A stretch of DNA of 64,000 nt. Source: Candidatus Scybalocola faecavium (GTDB taxonomy: Bacteria > Bacillota > Clostridia > Lachnospirales > Lachnospiraceae). Shown here piece by piece: positions 45,432 through 53,659 of this stretch. Location of the stretch: NCBI GenBank assembly GCA_018713145.1, contig DVFP01000028.1, positions 1 to 64,000 of the forward strand. Direction: 5' to 3'. Both the position numbers and the translations under genes were made by a program. Every line of letters begins with the position of its first letter. The first letter of the stretch is position 1. Below the pieces are notes generated by a model that saw only the letters and a list, made by a program, of their open reading frames with translations, was not told the DNA's origin and made no database searches.

Positions 45432-45620
45432 TGACACCAGGGTCAAATAGATATGCTTTTTCATGCTTGCATAAAAAAGCATATCGACTTGACCCGTAAA
45501 ACACCGAAAAGAAGCCATTTTTCGCAGAAAAATGAGCGGATTTGAGGTGTTTTAGAATTTCGAGAGCACGAAGTGCGGAGAAATCCGTGGTGTCAAGAGG
45601 TCAAATTTTAATTTGACCTC
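45432..45620. repeat. MITE-like element with nested hairpins
   Basis: Terminal inverted repeats TGACACCA (45432) and TGGTGTCA (ending 45593) enclose a long stem GGGTCAA...TTGACCC around GATATGC...GCATATC (45440-45495), then the 56-nt module (45498-45553). A 24-nt perfect palindrome centred on AATTTTAATT follows (45597-45620). It has no coding capacity. A reduced relative lies inside the DUF3793 gene (28195-28255). The 405-base gap 45341-45745 holds this element and no gene. Confidence 0.8.
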
Positions 45621-45745
45621 AATTCCATAGTATACCCTTAAAAAAAGTTTGAGTCAATGAGTGAACGGGATTTTTCAGTGATGTATTAGGCCAAAAAGAG
45701 CCGGGACAGCCTGCTGCTAACAGTCTGCCCCAGCTCCATTTACAA

Positions 45746-46255
45746 TTATTTTCTATGACCTATAATTTCTGCGTTTTTTAAAGTTCCCACCACTCTGCAC
45801 GGATTTCCGCAGCCACAGGAACCTGGTGGCATATCTGAAACCACAACGCTTCCGGATCCGATAACACACCCATCTCCAATGCAGACTCCACCGCAGATCA
45901 TCACATTTGTTCCAATCTTACATCCATTTCCAATATATACTGCTTTCTGTGCAAACCCTTGAGTCAAATCCATCATCTCTGTACTGATGGTAACATTGGC
46001 TCCAAAATCGCAATCATCGCCAATCATCACATCGGTTTTATCCATGACAGAAAAATTATTTCCGGCATGAAAATTTTTTCCTATAACTGTGTTGGATCCA
46101 AATTCAAAGTATACACTGCCGTCTAGTTGACAGCCCAGCCCCAGTTTATTGACAATTCGTTCCAGAATTGCCCGGCGTTTATCATTTTCATCTAAATAGG
46201 TCTGATTATAATCAAATGCAAGATTATATGTTTTTTCCCGTATTTCATTACTCAT
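45746..46255 (-). CDS. Hexapeptide-repeat acetyltransferase (LbH, maltose O-acetyltransferase-like), 169 aa
   Basis: Left-handed beta-helix made of [LIV]Gxxxx repeats: NTVIGKNFHAGNN, DVMIGDDCDFGANVTIS, VYIGNGCKIGTNVMICGGVCIGDGCVIGSGSVVV, ending GNPCRVVG. Length and ending fit sugar O-acetyltransferases. The usual catalytic-site histidine of that subgroup is not obvious. It is last in the minus-strand island, 37 bases after the oxidoreductase. It may acetylate and discard sugar products. Confidence 0.8.
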   Translation of the reverse strand: MSNEIREKTYNLAFDYNQTYLDENDKRRAILERIVNKLGLGCQLDGSVYFEFGSNTVIGKNFHAGNNFSVMDKTDVMIGDDCDFGANVTISTEMMDLTQGFAQKAVYIGNGCKIGTNVMICGGVCIGDGCVIGSGSVVVSDMPPGSCGCGNPCRVVGTLKNAEIIGHRK

Positions 46256-46292
46256 TGTTTTTCCCCCGGATTACAGCATCTGATGCCTTTTA

Positions 46293-47423
46293 TTAAACAT
46301 AGATCACTTTTCCTGTTTCAGAGGATTCTACTGCGGCTTCCATTAACTCCAGAACCCTTAAGGCATGTTCCTGAGTAACAATCTGCTTTGCATTTCCTTC
46401 AATGGTATCTACCAGATTACTGTACAGCTCATTATTATCAAATACTACCTCTGGCAGAGGCTGAGAAATCAGGGATTGATCATTTCTCGGCGCCATAGTC
46501 TTTGTTAAACCTGCGCCAGCAAGAATAGGCTTTGCATCCTTATCTTCCCAAGAGGTCAAACATTTCATTTCTCCCCGGCACATCCAGTCATAGATCACTG
46601 CGCTTCCCTGATCTCCCGCCACATACCATAAGGGAAGGGCGATAAAATTACAAGTTCCTACTTCAACCACAACATCTAAACCACTTTTAAAAGAAAGATA
46701 TATTGTAAATCCATCGTCCACCTGGTCATTTGTTACATGGAGCAGCTTGCAGTATATGTGATCCACCGGTTCAGAGATCATGGCCAGGAGCCTGTCTAAA
46801 AGGTGAACGCCCCAGTCCAGCATCATACCTCCGCCATATTGCTTCTTGCTCCTCCAGTCTCCCGGTATTCCCCTTGAGCCGTGAACTCTGCTTTCAATAC
46901 GAAAAACATTTCCCAGCTGTTTTTCTTCAAAGATTTTCTTAACAATCCGATAGTCTTTATCCCACCGTCTGTTTTGCCTGGGATAGAAAATTTTCCCTGT
47001 TCTGGCAGAAACCTCCATGACATCTTTCATATCTTTACTGTTCATCATTACCGGCTTTTCACAAAGAACATGCTTACCGGCCTCCATGGCCTGTATACTC
47101 ATATCTTTATGAAGATGGTTTGGGGTTGCGATCAGAACAATATCCACCTTAGGATCTGACAAAATTTCCTCATAGCTGGAAAAGGTGTGAAACCCCCGTT
47201 CTCTTGCCCAATCCATCCTTGATTCATCAATATCATAAACTCCGGCCAGTTCAAGCTTTTTACTAATATCTGTATCCTTTTCATAATCCAGACAAATATT
47301 AGGATCCTGATCCGCACTGGTATCCGCTCCCCAGACCGCATTTCCACTGCCGCTTCCTATAGCTATAGCATGTCCGCCGCCCATTCCGCCGCAGCCTACA
47401 ATAGCAATCCTTTTCATTCTCAA
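46293..47423 (-). CDS. Gfo/Idh/MocA-family oxidoreductase (third paralog), 376 aa
   Basis: NAD(P)-binding Rossmann motif RIAIVGCGGMGGGHA near residue 5, and the hallmark CEKPVM near 122 whose lysine helps catalysis. MMLDWGVHLLDRLL near 210 carries the D-x3-H pair. An insertion of about 35 residues between the first Gly motif and the next strand (SADQDPNICLDYEKDTD) sets it apart from the other two paralogs. It probably oxidises or reduces a glycosyl C3 position. Confidence 0.85.
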   Translation of the reverse strand: MRMKRIAIVGCGGMGGGHAIAIGSGSGNAVWGADTSADQDPNICLDYEKDTDISKKLELAGVYDIDESRMDWARERGFHTFSSYEEILSDPKVDIVLIATPNHLHKDMSIQAMEAGKHVLCEKPVMMNSKDMKDVMEVSARTGKIFYPRQNRRWDKDYRIVKKIFEEKQLGNVFRIESRVHGSRGIPGDWRSKKQYGGGMMLDWGVHLLDRLLAMISEPVDHIYCKLLHVTNDQVDDGFTIYLSFKSGLDVVVEVGTCNFIALPLWYVAGDQGSAVIYDWMCRGEMKCLTSWEDKDAKPILAGAGLTKTMAPRNDQSLISQPLPEVVFDNNELYSNLVDTIEGNAKQIVTQEHALRVLELMEAAVESSETGKVIYV

Positions 47424-47439
47424 CCAGCCTCCCTTTCTT

Positions 47440-48408
47440 TTAAAGCTTTTTCAGGATATTTTTATTTAAGGCAACATAATGGGCCAGCTGCTGGGTACAT
47501 GGAACATTGGAATAAAAATGATGTCCCTCAAATTCACTGGAAATATATCCGTTATAGCCATACTCTACAAACTTAGAAATCAGTTCCTCATAAGGGATAC
47601 ACGGATCATGTTCATCATTATCCAGATAATAAAACTTTCCATGAATATAGAAAACACAATCCATAAGATCTTTAAATTGTTCAATCTTTGCGGGATGGTT
47701 GAATTTTTCTCTCATTTCCTCAGCGTAATGTTTCTCAATTTCAGAAAAATCACCGTTCATAATCTCATCCAGAGGTACATTTTCATCATGCATTTTTACA
47801 ATTTCTTTAAGTTTTTCCGGCCTGCATCCAAACTCAACCGCCTGTCTCAGATAAAGCTCATGAGGATGATACTGGAAGATGGAAAAATCAGGAACAAATC
47901 CTAAATATCCTTTTCCCTCATTTTTCATGATCTTAAAATATTCCTGCCAAACAGGGACTTCAGGATGATGAGGCCAGTGCATTTCAATAGTAAGCTTCAT
48001 ATCCAGGGCTTTGCAGTAAGGGATCATTTTCCGGAAAATTTCCGGAGAAATGGCATGCTGGGTACGTACCATAGGAAAGCCTGCTTTCTTTGCATAGATC
48101 AAATCATTCAGCGTGCACTGGATAATCTCTGCTTCTGTCAGATCCCGGTCTGTTCTTGTTCCCATATCAATATATGCAGACCAGCAAACCGGTTCAAGCT
48201 CATATTTTGCAAGAAGGCCTTTAAAATTATACAGCCACTCATCCGTTGGGAACGGATAATCCGGAACCATCTGTGCTGCCACAATCTCTACACCGGTGTA
48301 GCCCATGTCATGGACTGCCTTCAGACAGCCCTCCAGGTCCAAAACGCCATGGATAAATTCCGTAGATAAACTGTATAAGGTCACACCGATTCTAATATCA
48401 TTTTTCAT
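47440..48408 (-). CDS. TIM-barrel isomerase-like protein, candidate C-glycoside deglycosidase alpha subunit, 322 aa
   Basis: Xylose-isomerase-like TIM barrel. Four metal ligands expected for the family are visible: Glu in LTIEMHW (about 141), Asp in VPDFS (about 173), His in IHGKFYY (about 255) and Glu in SSEFEGHHF (about 291). The next gene upstream is a DUF6379 protein. In puerarin degradation DgpC (TIM barrel) and DgpB (DUF6379) form the Mn-dependent complex that breaks the C-glycosidic bond of the 3-oxo-glucoside. The same pairing here supports that role. Confidence 0.78.
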   Translation of the reverse strand: MKNDIRIGVTLYSLSTEFIHGVLDLEGCLKAVHDMGYTGVEIVAAQMVPDYPFPTDEWLYNFKGLLAKYELEPVCWSAYIDMGTRTDRDLTEAEIIQCTLNDLIYAKKAGFPMVRTQHAISPEIFRKMIPYCKALDMKLTIEMHWPHHPEVPVWQEYFKIMKNEGKGYLGFVPDFSIFQYHPHELYLRQAVEFGCRPEKLKEIVKMHDENVPLDEIMNGDFSEIEKHYAEEMREKFNHPAKIEQFKDLMDCVFYIHGKFYYLDNDEHDPCIPYEELISKFVEYGYNGYISSEFEGHHFYSNVPCTQQLAHYVALNKNILKKL

Positions 48409-48422
48409 CTTTATTGTCCTCC

Positions 48423-48839
48423 TTAAACAGCCATGATTTCTTTTGTACGGTCACTAATCAGGGTAAGATATTGTCCAAAGTATCCTGTATAGGGTACACG
48501 ATGTTTCATATAAACTCTTAACTGGTGCTTGCCCTTGCTGATGCCTCCCATTTGAATGACCCGGATTCTGGCCGGCTTCATTACATACCAGTATTCTCTG
48601 AACAGCTCCGGCAGCTCCTCCATGGTAAACTCTTTTCCATTCAGGCAGAAATACACATAAGTGTTATCCAGCTCTTTTCCGTCAATTTCAAATTTCAGCT
48701 CTTCAATATTGCTCACATAGCAGCCTCTGTAAGACGGATAACGGATCTCAAATTCATATCCTGTAATGACTCCATTAACAATCTCAATTTTTATGGGCTT
48801 GTCACAGATCATAATCTCATTATAAGCAACAAAATCCAT
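48423..48839 (-). CDS. DUF6379 protein, candidate C-glycoside deglycosidase beta subunit, 138 aa
   Basis: Small beta-rich protein (IVNGVITGYEFEIRYPSYRG, LKFEIDGKEL, GKHQLRVYMKHRVPY) resembling DgpB-type beta subunits of C-glycoside deglycosidases. It has no catalytic motif of its own; in known complexes it shapes the active site of the TIM-barrel partner. It is 14 bases from that partner gene. Confidence 0.75.
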   Translation of the reverse strand: MDFVAYNEIMICDKPIKIEIVNGVITGYEFEIRYPSYRGCYVSNIEELKFEIDGKELDNTYVYFCLNGKEFTMEELPELFREYWYVMKPARIRVIQMGGISKGKHQLRVYMKHRVPYTGYFGQYLTLISDRTKEIMAV

Positions 48840-48853
48840 AATTCACTCCCCCA

Positions 48854-49969
48854 TCAATCTTCAAGAAAAATTTCTTTACCTGTTTCAGCAGATTTGTAAA
48901 TTGCTTCCAGAATCTGTGTAACAATAAACGCCTGCTCCGGTTTTACCAAAGGCTCTGTGTCATTGATGATGGCATTCAGCCACTGTCTTGCCTCAATATG
49001 CCCCGGCTCTCCATGCGTCCCTTCAAAATATGCAACATTACCCGCTGGAGAAAGGCGCTCCTCTGTGAGTTCACCATGATGTCCCCGGTTAAAGATCAGT
49101 TCATCTACCGGATAGCTCATACCGGAATGAACCTCTGCCCCAGCTAAAGTACCGCACAGAGTTGTGGATGCCTCTCTGGAATCCAGCATATTTAAAGCCC
49201 ATGATGCTTCCAGATTGATCAATGATCCATCCTCCATCTTTATAAAGCCCATAGCAGAATCTTCTACTTCATATGTATCCGGATCCCAAGGTCCAAACAT
49301 ATTTCCCTCTGTTGCCTGAGGAAGATGTCCCAGCTTATAAAATACCTGTCCGGATACACTCTTGGGCTTATAATTATCCATACACCACAGTGTAATATCC
49401 AGAGCGTGTGTTCCTATATCAATCAGAGGACCGCCTCCCTGCTTGGATTTATCCGGAAAAACCCCCCATGTTGGCACTGCCCGGCGGCGAACTGCATGAG
49501 CTTTCCCATAATAAATCTCACCTAATTCACCAGCTTCGCAGCTTTTCTTAAGCATCTGGATTTCCGGACGGAAACGATTCTGATAACCGATAGTAAATTT
49601 CCTGCCGGATTTTTTCCATGCATCAATCATCTTTCTTGCATCTGCTGTACAGTGTGCCATAGGCTTTTCACACAGAACATTTTTACCAGCTTCAAAAGCA
49701 GCCACTGTAATCTCACAGTGAGCCACATTGGGGGTAAGGACATGAACCACATCAATTTCAGGATCTTTCAGTAATTCCTTATAATCTGTATAAACCTTCG
49801 CATTCTCTGTGCCATACTCTTTGGCTGCTTTTGCGGCTCTTTCTTCGATCAGATCGCAAAATGCAACCATTTCACAAAGATCATTGCAGTCCTTTAACGC
49901 AGGCATATGTTTATTGTTGGCAATACCGCCGCATCCGATAAGTCCTACCTGTAATTTTCCGTTTTTCAT
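48854..49969 (-). CDS. Gfo/Idh/MocA oxidoreductase, DgpA-like, 371 aa
   Basis: Rossmann motif VGLIGCGGIANNKHMPAL, catalytic CEKPMA near 100, GGGPLIDIGTHALDITLW near 182 (D and H of the active site), and EASWALNMLDSREASTTLCGT. The pattern is close to DgpA, which oxidises the C3 hydroxyl of C-linked glucose so that the C-C bond can be cleaved. It lies 14 bases before the DUF6379 gene. The assignment to C-glycosides is inference from pattern and context. Confidence 0.82.
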   Translation of the reverse strand: MKNGKLQVGLIGCGGIANNKHMPALKDCNDLCEMVAFCDLIEERAAKAAKEYGTENAKVYTDYKELLKDPEIDVVHVLTPNVAHCEITVAAFEAGKNVLCEKPMAHCTADARKMIDAWKKSGRKFTIGYQNRFRPEIQMLKKSCEAGELGEIYYGKAHAVRRRAVPTWGVFPDKSKQGGGPLIDIGTHALDITLWCMDNYKPKSVSGQVFYKLGHLPQATEGNMFGPWDPDTYEVEDSAMGFIKMEDGSLINLEASWALNMLDSREASTTLCGTLAGAEVHSGMSYPVDELIFNRGHHGELTEERLSPAGNVAYFEGTHGEPGHIEARQWLNAIINDTEPLVKPEQAFIVTQILEAIYKSAETGKEIFLED

Positions 49970-50001
49970 TTTGATTTCCTCCTTATGTCCAGCATCTGAA
50001 A

Positions 50002-51102
50002 TTATTCAAAAACGATTTCTTTTCCTGTTTTGGCAGATTGGTAAACAGCTTCAATGATCTGAGTAACAACCATAGCCTGCTCCGGCTTAATAAACACTTC
50101 CGTATCATTCCGGATCGCATCTACAAAACGGCGGATTTCCTCTTTACCAGGAGCTTCCGATTTAATGGAAAATGGAGGCATCGGATCGCTTGTATCAATA
50201 CACTGTACATAAGGCTTGTTATGAGCCATACCATTGACTCTGACCTGATGCTCGCCGACCATATCCAGCCCGGCTTTTGTTCCGCAAAGGGTTGTTTTCA
50301 TATCTTCACCCAGCATATTTAAACGCCATGAAGCTTCAATAAAAATAGTAGCTCCATTTTTCATAGTCACCAGGGCAAAACCGCTGTCTTCAACTTTAAA
50401 GTCTTTTTCATCCCAGCCGCCCCAGATACATCCTTCCGGATTGTCCTTCATCTTATCATAAAGGTTTGCACGGACACTTTTTACATCGTAGTTATCCATA
50501 GCCCATAAAGTCAGATCAAGGGCATGAGGCACCCCGTCAATGAAAACGCCGCCTCCGTTATTGCCGTTTAAGTATTCGCCCCATGCAGGAACTCCGGCAT
50601 ACCGGGTAGCATTGGCTTTTGCATAATAAATATCTCCCAGTTCGCCTTTTTCGCAGATAGATTTTACCATCAGCGCTTCCGGGCGATACCGCCACTGATA
50701 ACCGATCGTCAATTTTTTGTTCATCTTTTTGGCAGTAGCGATCATTTTCTCACAGTCGGCCTTGGTGGTTGCCATAGGCTTTTCACATAATACATGCTTC
50801 CCTGCTTCCAAAGCCGCGCAAGTAATCTGGCAATGAGTTGGATTTGGCGTTGCAATATGGACAATATCAATAGATTCATCTTTTAACATTTCTGTGTAAT
50901 CGTCATACACCTTAACGCCCTCTAACTGAAACAAAGATACAAATCTCTCCGCTTTACTGATCTCCTTATCGCACAGGGCCACAAGCTTAACATCCTCTGT
51001 GGCCAGAATGGAGGGTACATGCTTATCCTCGCCGATCCATCCGCAACCGATTAATGCTACATTTAAAATATCTTTCATCCTATTTTCTCCTTTACATATC
51101 AC
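50002..51102 (-). CDS. Gfo/Idh/MocA oxidoreductase (second paralog), 366 aa
   Basis: Rossmann motif VALIGCGWIGEDKHVPSI, CEKPMA near 102, GGGVFIDGVPHALDLTLW near 184 and EASWRLNMLGEDMKTTLCGT. It is a paralog of the 48854 gene, and both end in QA-V-TQI-EA-Y-SA-TGKEI. In the active site GTH is replaced by GVPH. A pair of such enzymes could oxidise the glycoside and later re-reduce the released 3-oxo sugar. Confidence 0.82.
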   Translation of the reverse strand: MICKGENRMKDILNVALIGCGWIGEDKHVPSILATEDVKLVALCDKEISKAERFVSLFQLEGVKVYDDYTEMLKDESIDIVHIATPNPTHCQITCAALEAGKHVLCEKPMATTKADCEKMIATAKKMNKKLTIGYQWRYRPEALMVKSICEKGELGDIYYAKANATRYAGVPAWGEYLNGNNGGGVFIDGVPHALDLTLWAMDNYDVKSVRANLYDKMKDNPEGCIWGGWDEKDFKVEDSGFALVTMKNGATIFIEASWRLNMLGEDMKTTLCGTKAGLDMVGEHQVRVNGMAHNKPYVQCIDTSDPMPPFSIKSEAPGKEEIRRFVDAIRNDTEVFIKPEQAMVVTQIIEAVYQSAKTGKEIVFE

Positions 51103-51108
51103 TTCAAA

Positions 51109-51903
51109 TTATGAGATCCTCAGTTTTTCCTCCCGGTACAAATCCGGCAAAAGACTGCTTAAATATTCCATTTCCAGACAATTATGTTCAAACATTCCCC
51201 GAAGTTCTTCTTCTCTTACAGACTGTCCTGGAGCCAACATTTTTATGATTCTTCCGCCCATTAAGGTATATCCTTTCCAGAAGCGGCTCCGCATCACGAT
51301 TCCTCTCCCATTAGGGTGCGGATAAATAAAATGTACGACAATTGTACTCATAGGTACATCCACTTCCCCGGCGTCTCTTGGTTTAGAAAGAGCTGTTCCT
51401 CCATCCGCCTGCAAAAGTCCGTATTTTTTCATTTCATCTGGTGATAATCCAAATTCTTCCGGATGATCCCTAACAGGAACCGCAAAATAAATCTCTTCAA
51501 TCTTTCCCCCGATTTCTTCAGAAGAATATGTAAAAAAGCATGACAGATGCTTATGGGGGCACCAGATCTTATATCGGCTTGTACTGTCTCCCTGAAGCCT
51601 CCACTCATTCCACCACTGGTACATCTCAAAGGAAACTTCCGGCAGTTCATGATATGCCGCAATATACCCGGTGCCATCCTTTAACCGGATATACCCGTTT
51701 TCACAGGTAATCCGCTCCGGATGAAGCACATCTGTAATATTATCTGCCAGGATCACATCCGATTCTTTCATCTTACTCCCATAGTCTAAAATATCCTGCT
51801 GTTCTTTTGGAAGTACCGGGAAAGGCCGGTTGTAATATTTAGCATAAGGCTGCTTTTGCTCTTCTGGAGAAAGCGCCGCATATTTTTCATAAAGCTGCTC
51901 CAC
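51109..51903 (-). CDS. PhlG/phloretin-hydrolase-like C-C hydrolase, 264 aa
   Basis: The pattern matches the diacetylphloroglucinol hydrolase (PhlG) family, which includes phloretin hydrolase. Possible zinc ligands: His in WCPHKHL (near 115), Glu in the following HPEEFG stretch, and a C-terminal HxxxE in FEHNCLEMEYL (near 239), as in PhlG. These enzymes cleave a C-C bond beside a phloroglucinol ring without oxygen. In this operon it would act on an aromatic aglycone, for example a dihydrochalcone. The substrate is inferred. Confidence 0.72.
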   Translation of the reverse strand: MEQLYEKYAALSPEEQKQPYAKYYNRPFPVLPKEQQDILDYGSKMKESDVILADNITDVLHPERITCENGYIRLKDGTGYIAAYHELPEVSFEMYQWWNEWRLQGDSTSRYKIWCPHKHLSCFFTYSSEEIGGKIEEIYFAVPVRDHPEEFGLSPDEMKKYGLLQADGGTALSKPRDAGEVDVPMSTIVVHFIYPHPNGRGIVMRSRFWKGYTLMGGRIIKMLAPGQSVREEELRGMFEHNCLEMEYLSSLLPDLYREEKLRIS

Positions 51904-51923
51904 TTAAGATCACCTCACAAATT

Positions 51924-52682
51924 TTAAACAAACAGCGCCTGAGCCGCTTTAAGTCCTTCTTCTTTCGGCTTATGGGTGAAATATTCTAATCCGATATATT
52001 CCTCATAGCCCATTTCTTTCAGCGCTTCAAAAATATGTTTATAATCCAACTCACCGGTTGTAATCTCATGTCTTCCCGGGCATCCGGCCACATGAATATG
52101 ACCAATCTGATCCAAATGCTTTTTAATACTTTCAATAATAAAACCATTGGAAATCTGCTGATGATAAATATCAAACAGAATCTTTACATTGGGCTCATGA
52201 ATTTGCAGGATCACATCAAAAGATTCTTCTGTATCCCAAAGATTATAGCCCTGATGATCCACTTTAATATTCAACGGTTCAATGATGATCATCATATCTT
52301 CTGCCGCTGCCAAAGGCGCCGCTTTTTTCACTGTGTCCATAAAAATCTTCCGATGCTCTTCATGGGAAATCTCAGGAACTTCCCAGCCAGCCTGAACAAT
52401 TATTTTTCGGCATCCGAGACGTTTTGCCGCCTCAACGCTGTCCTTAAAATCCTTTAAATAATCTTCCTGATGGGCCGGATCCCCTGTGCTGTATACAAAC
52501 TTAGCGCAGATGGCCACACAGTCCATATGCAATTCTTCCTGCTTTTTTCGGATGGCATCCAAATCTTTATCCCACCAAGTCCAAAATTCATAGGAGGAAA
52601 ATCCAAGTTCATAAAGCTTATCCATAGCGGTAAGTATATCCATTCCTTCAAAAACCGCATCTGTGCAAACATCGTATTTCAT
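51924..52682 (-). CDS. Hydroxypyruvate-isomerase-like TIM-barrel protein, 252 aa
   Basis: Xylose-isomerase-like TIM barrel of the Hyi type. Metal ligands: Glu in IIEPLN (about 134), Asp in LFDIYHQQ (about 170), His in GHIHVAG (about 197) and Glu in GLEYF (about 234). It lies between the permease and the PhlG-like gene. Likely role: isomerising the released sugar (3-oxo-glucose or similar). Confidence 0.83.
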   Translation of the reverse strand: MKYDVCTDAVFEGMDILTAMDKLYELGFSSYEFWTWWDKDLDAIRKKQEELHMDCVAICAKFVYSTGDPAHQEDYLKDFKDSVEAAKRLGCRKIIVQAGWEVPEISHEEHRKIFMDTVKKAAPLAAAEDMMIIIEPLNIKVDHQGYNLWDTEESFDVILQIHEPNVKILFDIYHQQISNGFIIESIKKHLDQIGHIHVAGCPGRHEITTGELDYKHIFEALKEMGYEEYIGLEYFTHKPKEEGLKAAQALFV

Positions 52683-52696
52683 ATCTATATCCTTTC

Positions 52697-53659
52697 TCAG
52701 GCAGCAGTATCTGCTCCCTCATATGCCTTTTTAATACTTTTTTTCGTATTTCTTTCAATGGCCAATCGTGTAATAAACAGGGCCAGAATCAGAACGATGC
52801 CACGGATCATCTGATTGAAATTAGAAGTGCCTCCCAGGAAGGTTAATCCGTTGTCCAGCACAAAGTAAGTCAAAACGCCGATCAGCATCTTATATACCGC
52901 GGTCCCGGAGCCACCGGCCACAGGAATACTGGCTAAAAACATACACAGCATTACCCGCATTTCCATGCCGCTGCCCATGGTATTGGACGCGCCGCCCAGA
53001 CGGACCATAACAAAGACGCCTGCAATGCCAGCTAAAATACCGGAAAGGGTAAATGCCCATATTTTTGTTTTTAATACAGACACGCCGGTATACTCGATCG
53101 CCTGCTCATTTTCACCAATAGCTCTTGTATATTTTCCAAACGGTGTAAAACGGAAAATGTAAGCAAATACCGCAAGAACAACAATTAAAATAGGAATCTT
53201 TACGCCCAGTCCGTCAAAAAGAGACATGACGTCATTGCAGTGATATACCTTAGCCTGAAGCCACCAGCTTACAACAGCCCGGACAGCCAAAAGCATAGCC
53301 AAAGTACACATAAAGGATGGAACTTTAAACTTAGCAACAACAACACCATTGACCAGCCCTACTGCGGCTCCGAAAAGGATCGCTACCGGAAACATGGCCC
53401 ACACGCCAATATTTAAAGCTGCCCATGCGCCGGCAGTTCCCGCAAGGCCGATCACAGAACCGCAGGTAATATCCGTACCGCCCATGGCTACTACAAAGAT
53501 CATGCCCATGCCCGCTAAAAAGTAGGGTACCGACTGATTGACAATATTCATCAGATTGTTCGCTGAGAAAATCTGTCCTCTGGTAAGTATACCGAAAAGG
53601 ATCGTAATAAACAGGAAAATGATCACTGGCATAACAGAACCAACATTTATCTTTTTCAT
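52697..53659 (-). CDS. Sugar ABC transporter permease (RbsC-like), 320 aa
   Basis: Eight to ten hydrophobic helices. Family blocks: GTDITCGSVIGLAGTAGAW near 65 and AIGENEQAIEYTGVSVLKTK near 180 (EAA-type contact loop to the ATPase). ATG overlaps the ATPase stop by one base. With the second permease gene it would form a heterodimeric sugar channel. Confidence 0.9.
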   Translation of the reverse strand: MKKINVGSVMPVIIFLFITILFGILTRGQIFSANNLMNIVNQSVPYFLAGMGMIFVVAMGGTDITCGSVIGLAGTAGAWAALNIGVWAMFPVAILFGAAVGLVNGVVVAKFKVPSFMCTLAMLLAVRAVVSWWLQAKVYHCNDVMSLFDGLGVKIPILIVVLAVFAYIFRFTPFGKYTRAIGENEQAIEYTGVSVLKTKIWAFTLSGILAGIAGVFVMVRLGGASNTMGSGMEMRVMLCMFLASIPVAGGSGTAVYKMLIGVLTYFVLDNGLTFLGGTSNFNQMIRGIVLILALFITRLAIERNTKKSIKKAYEGADTAA

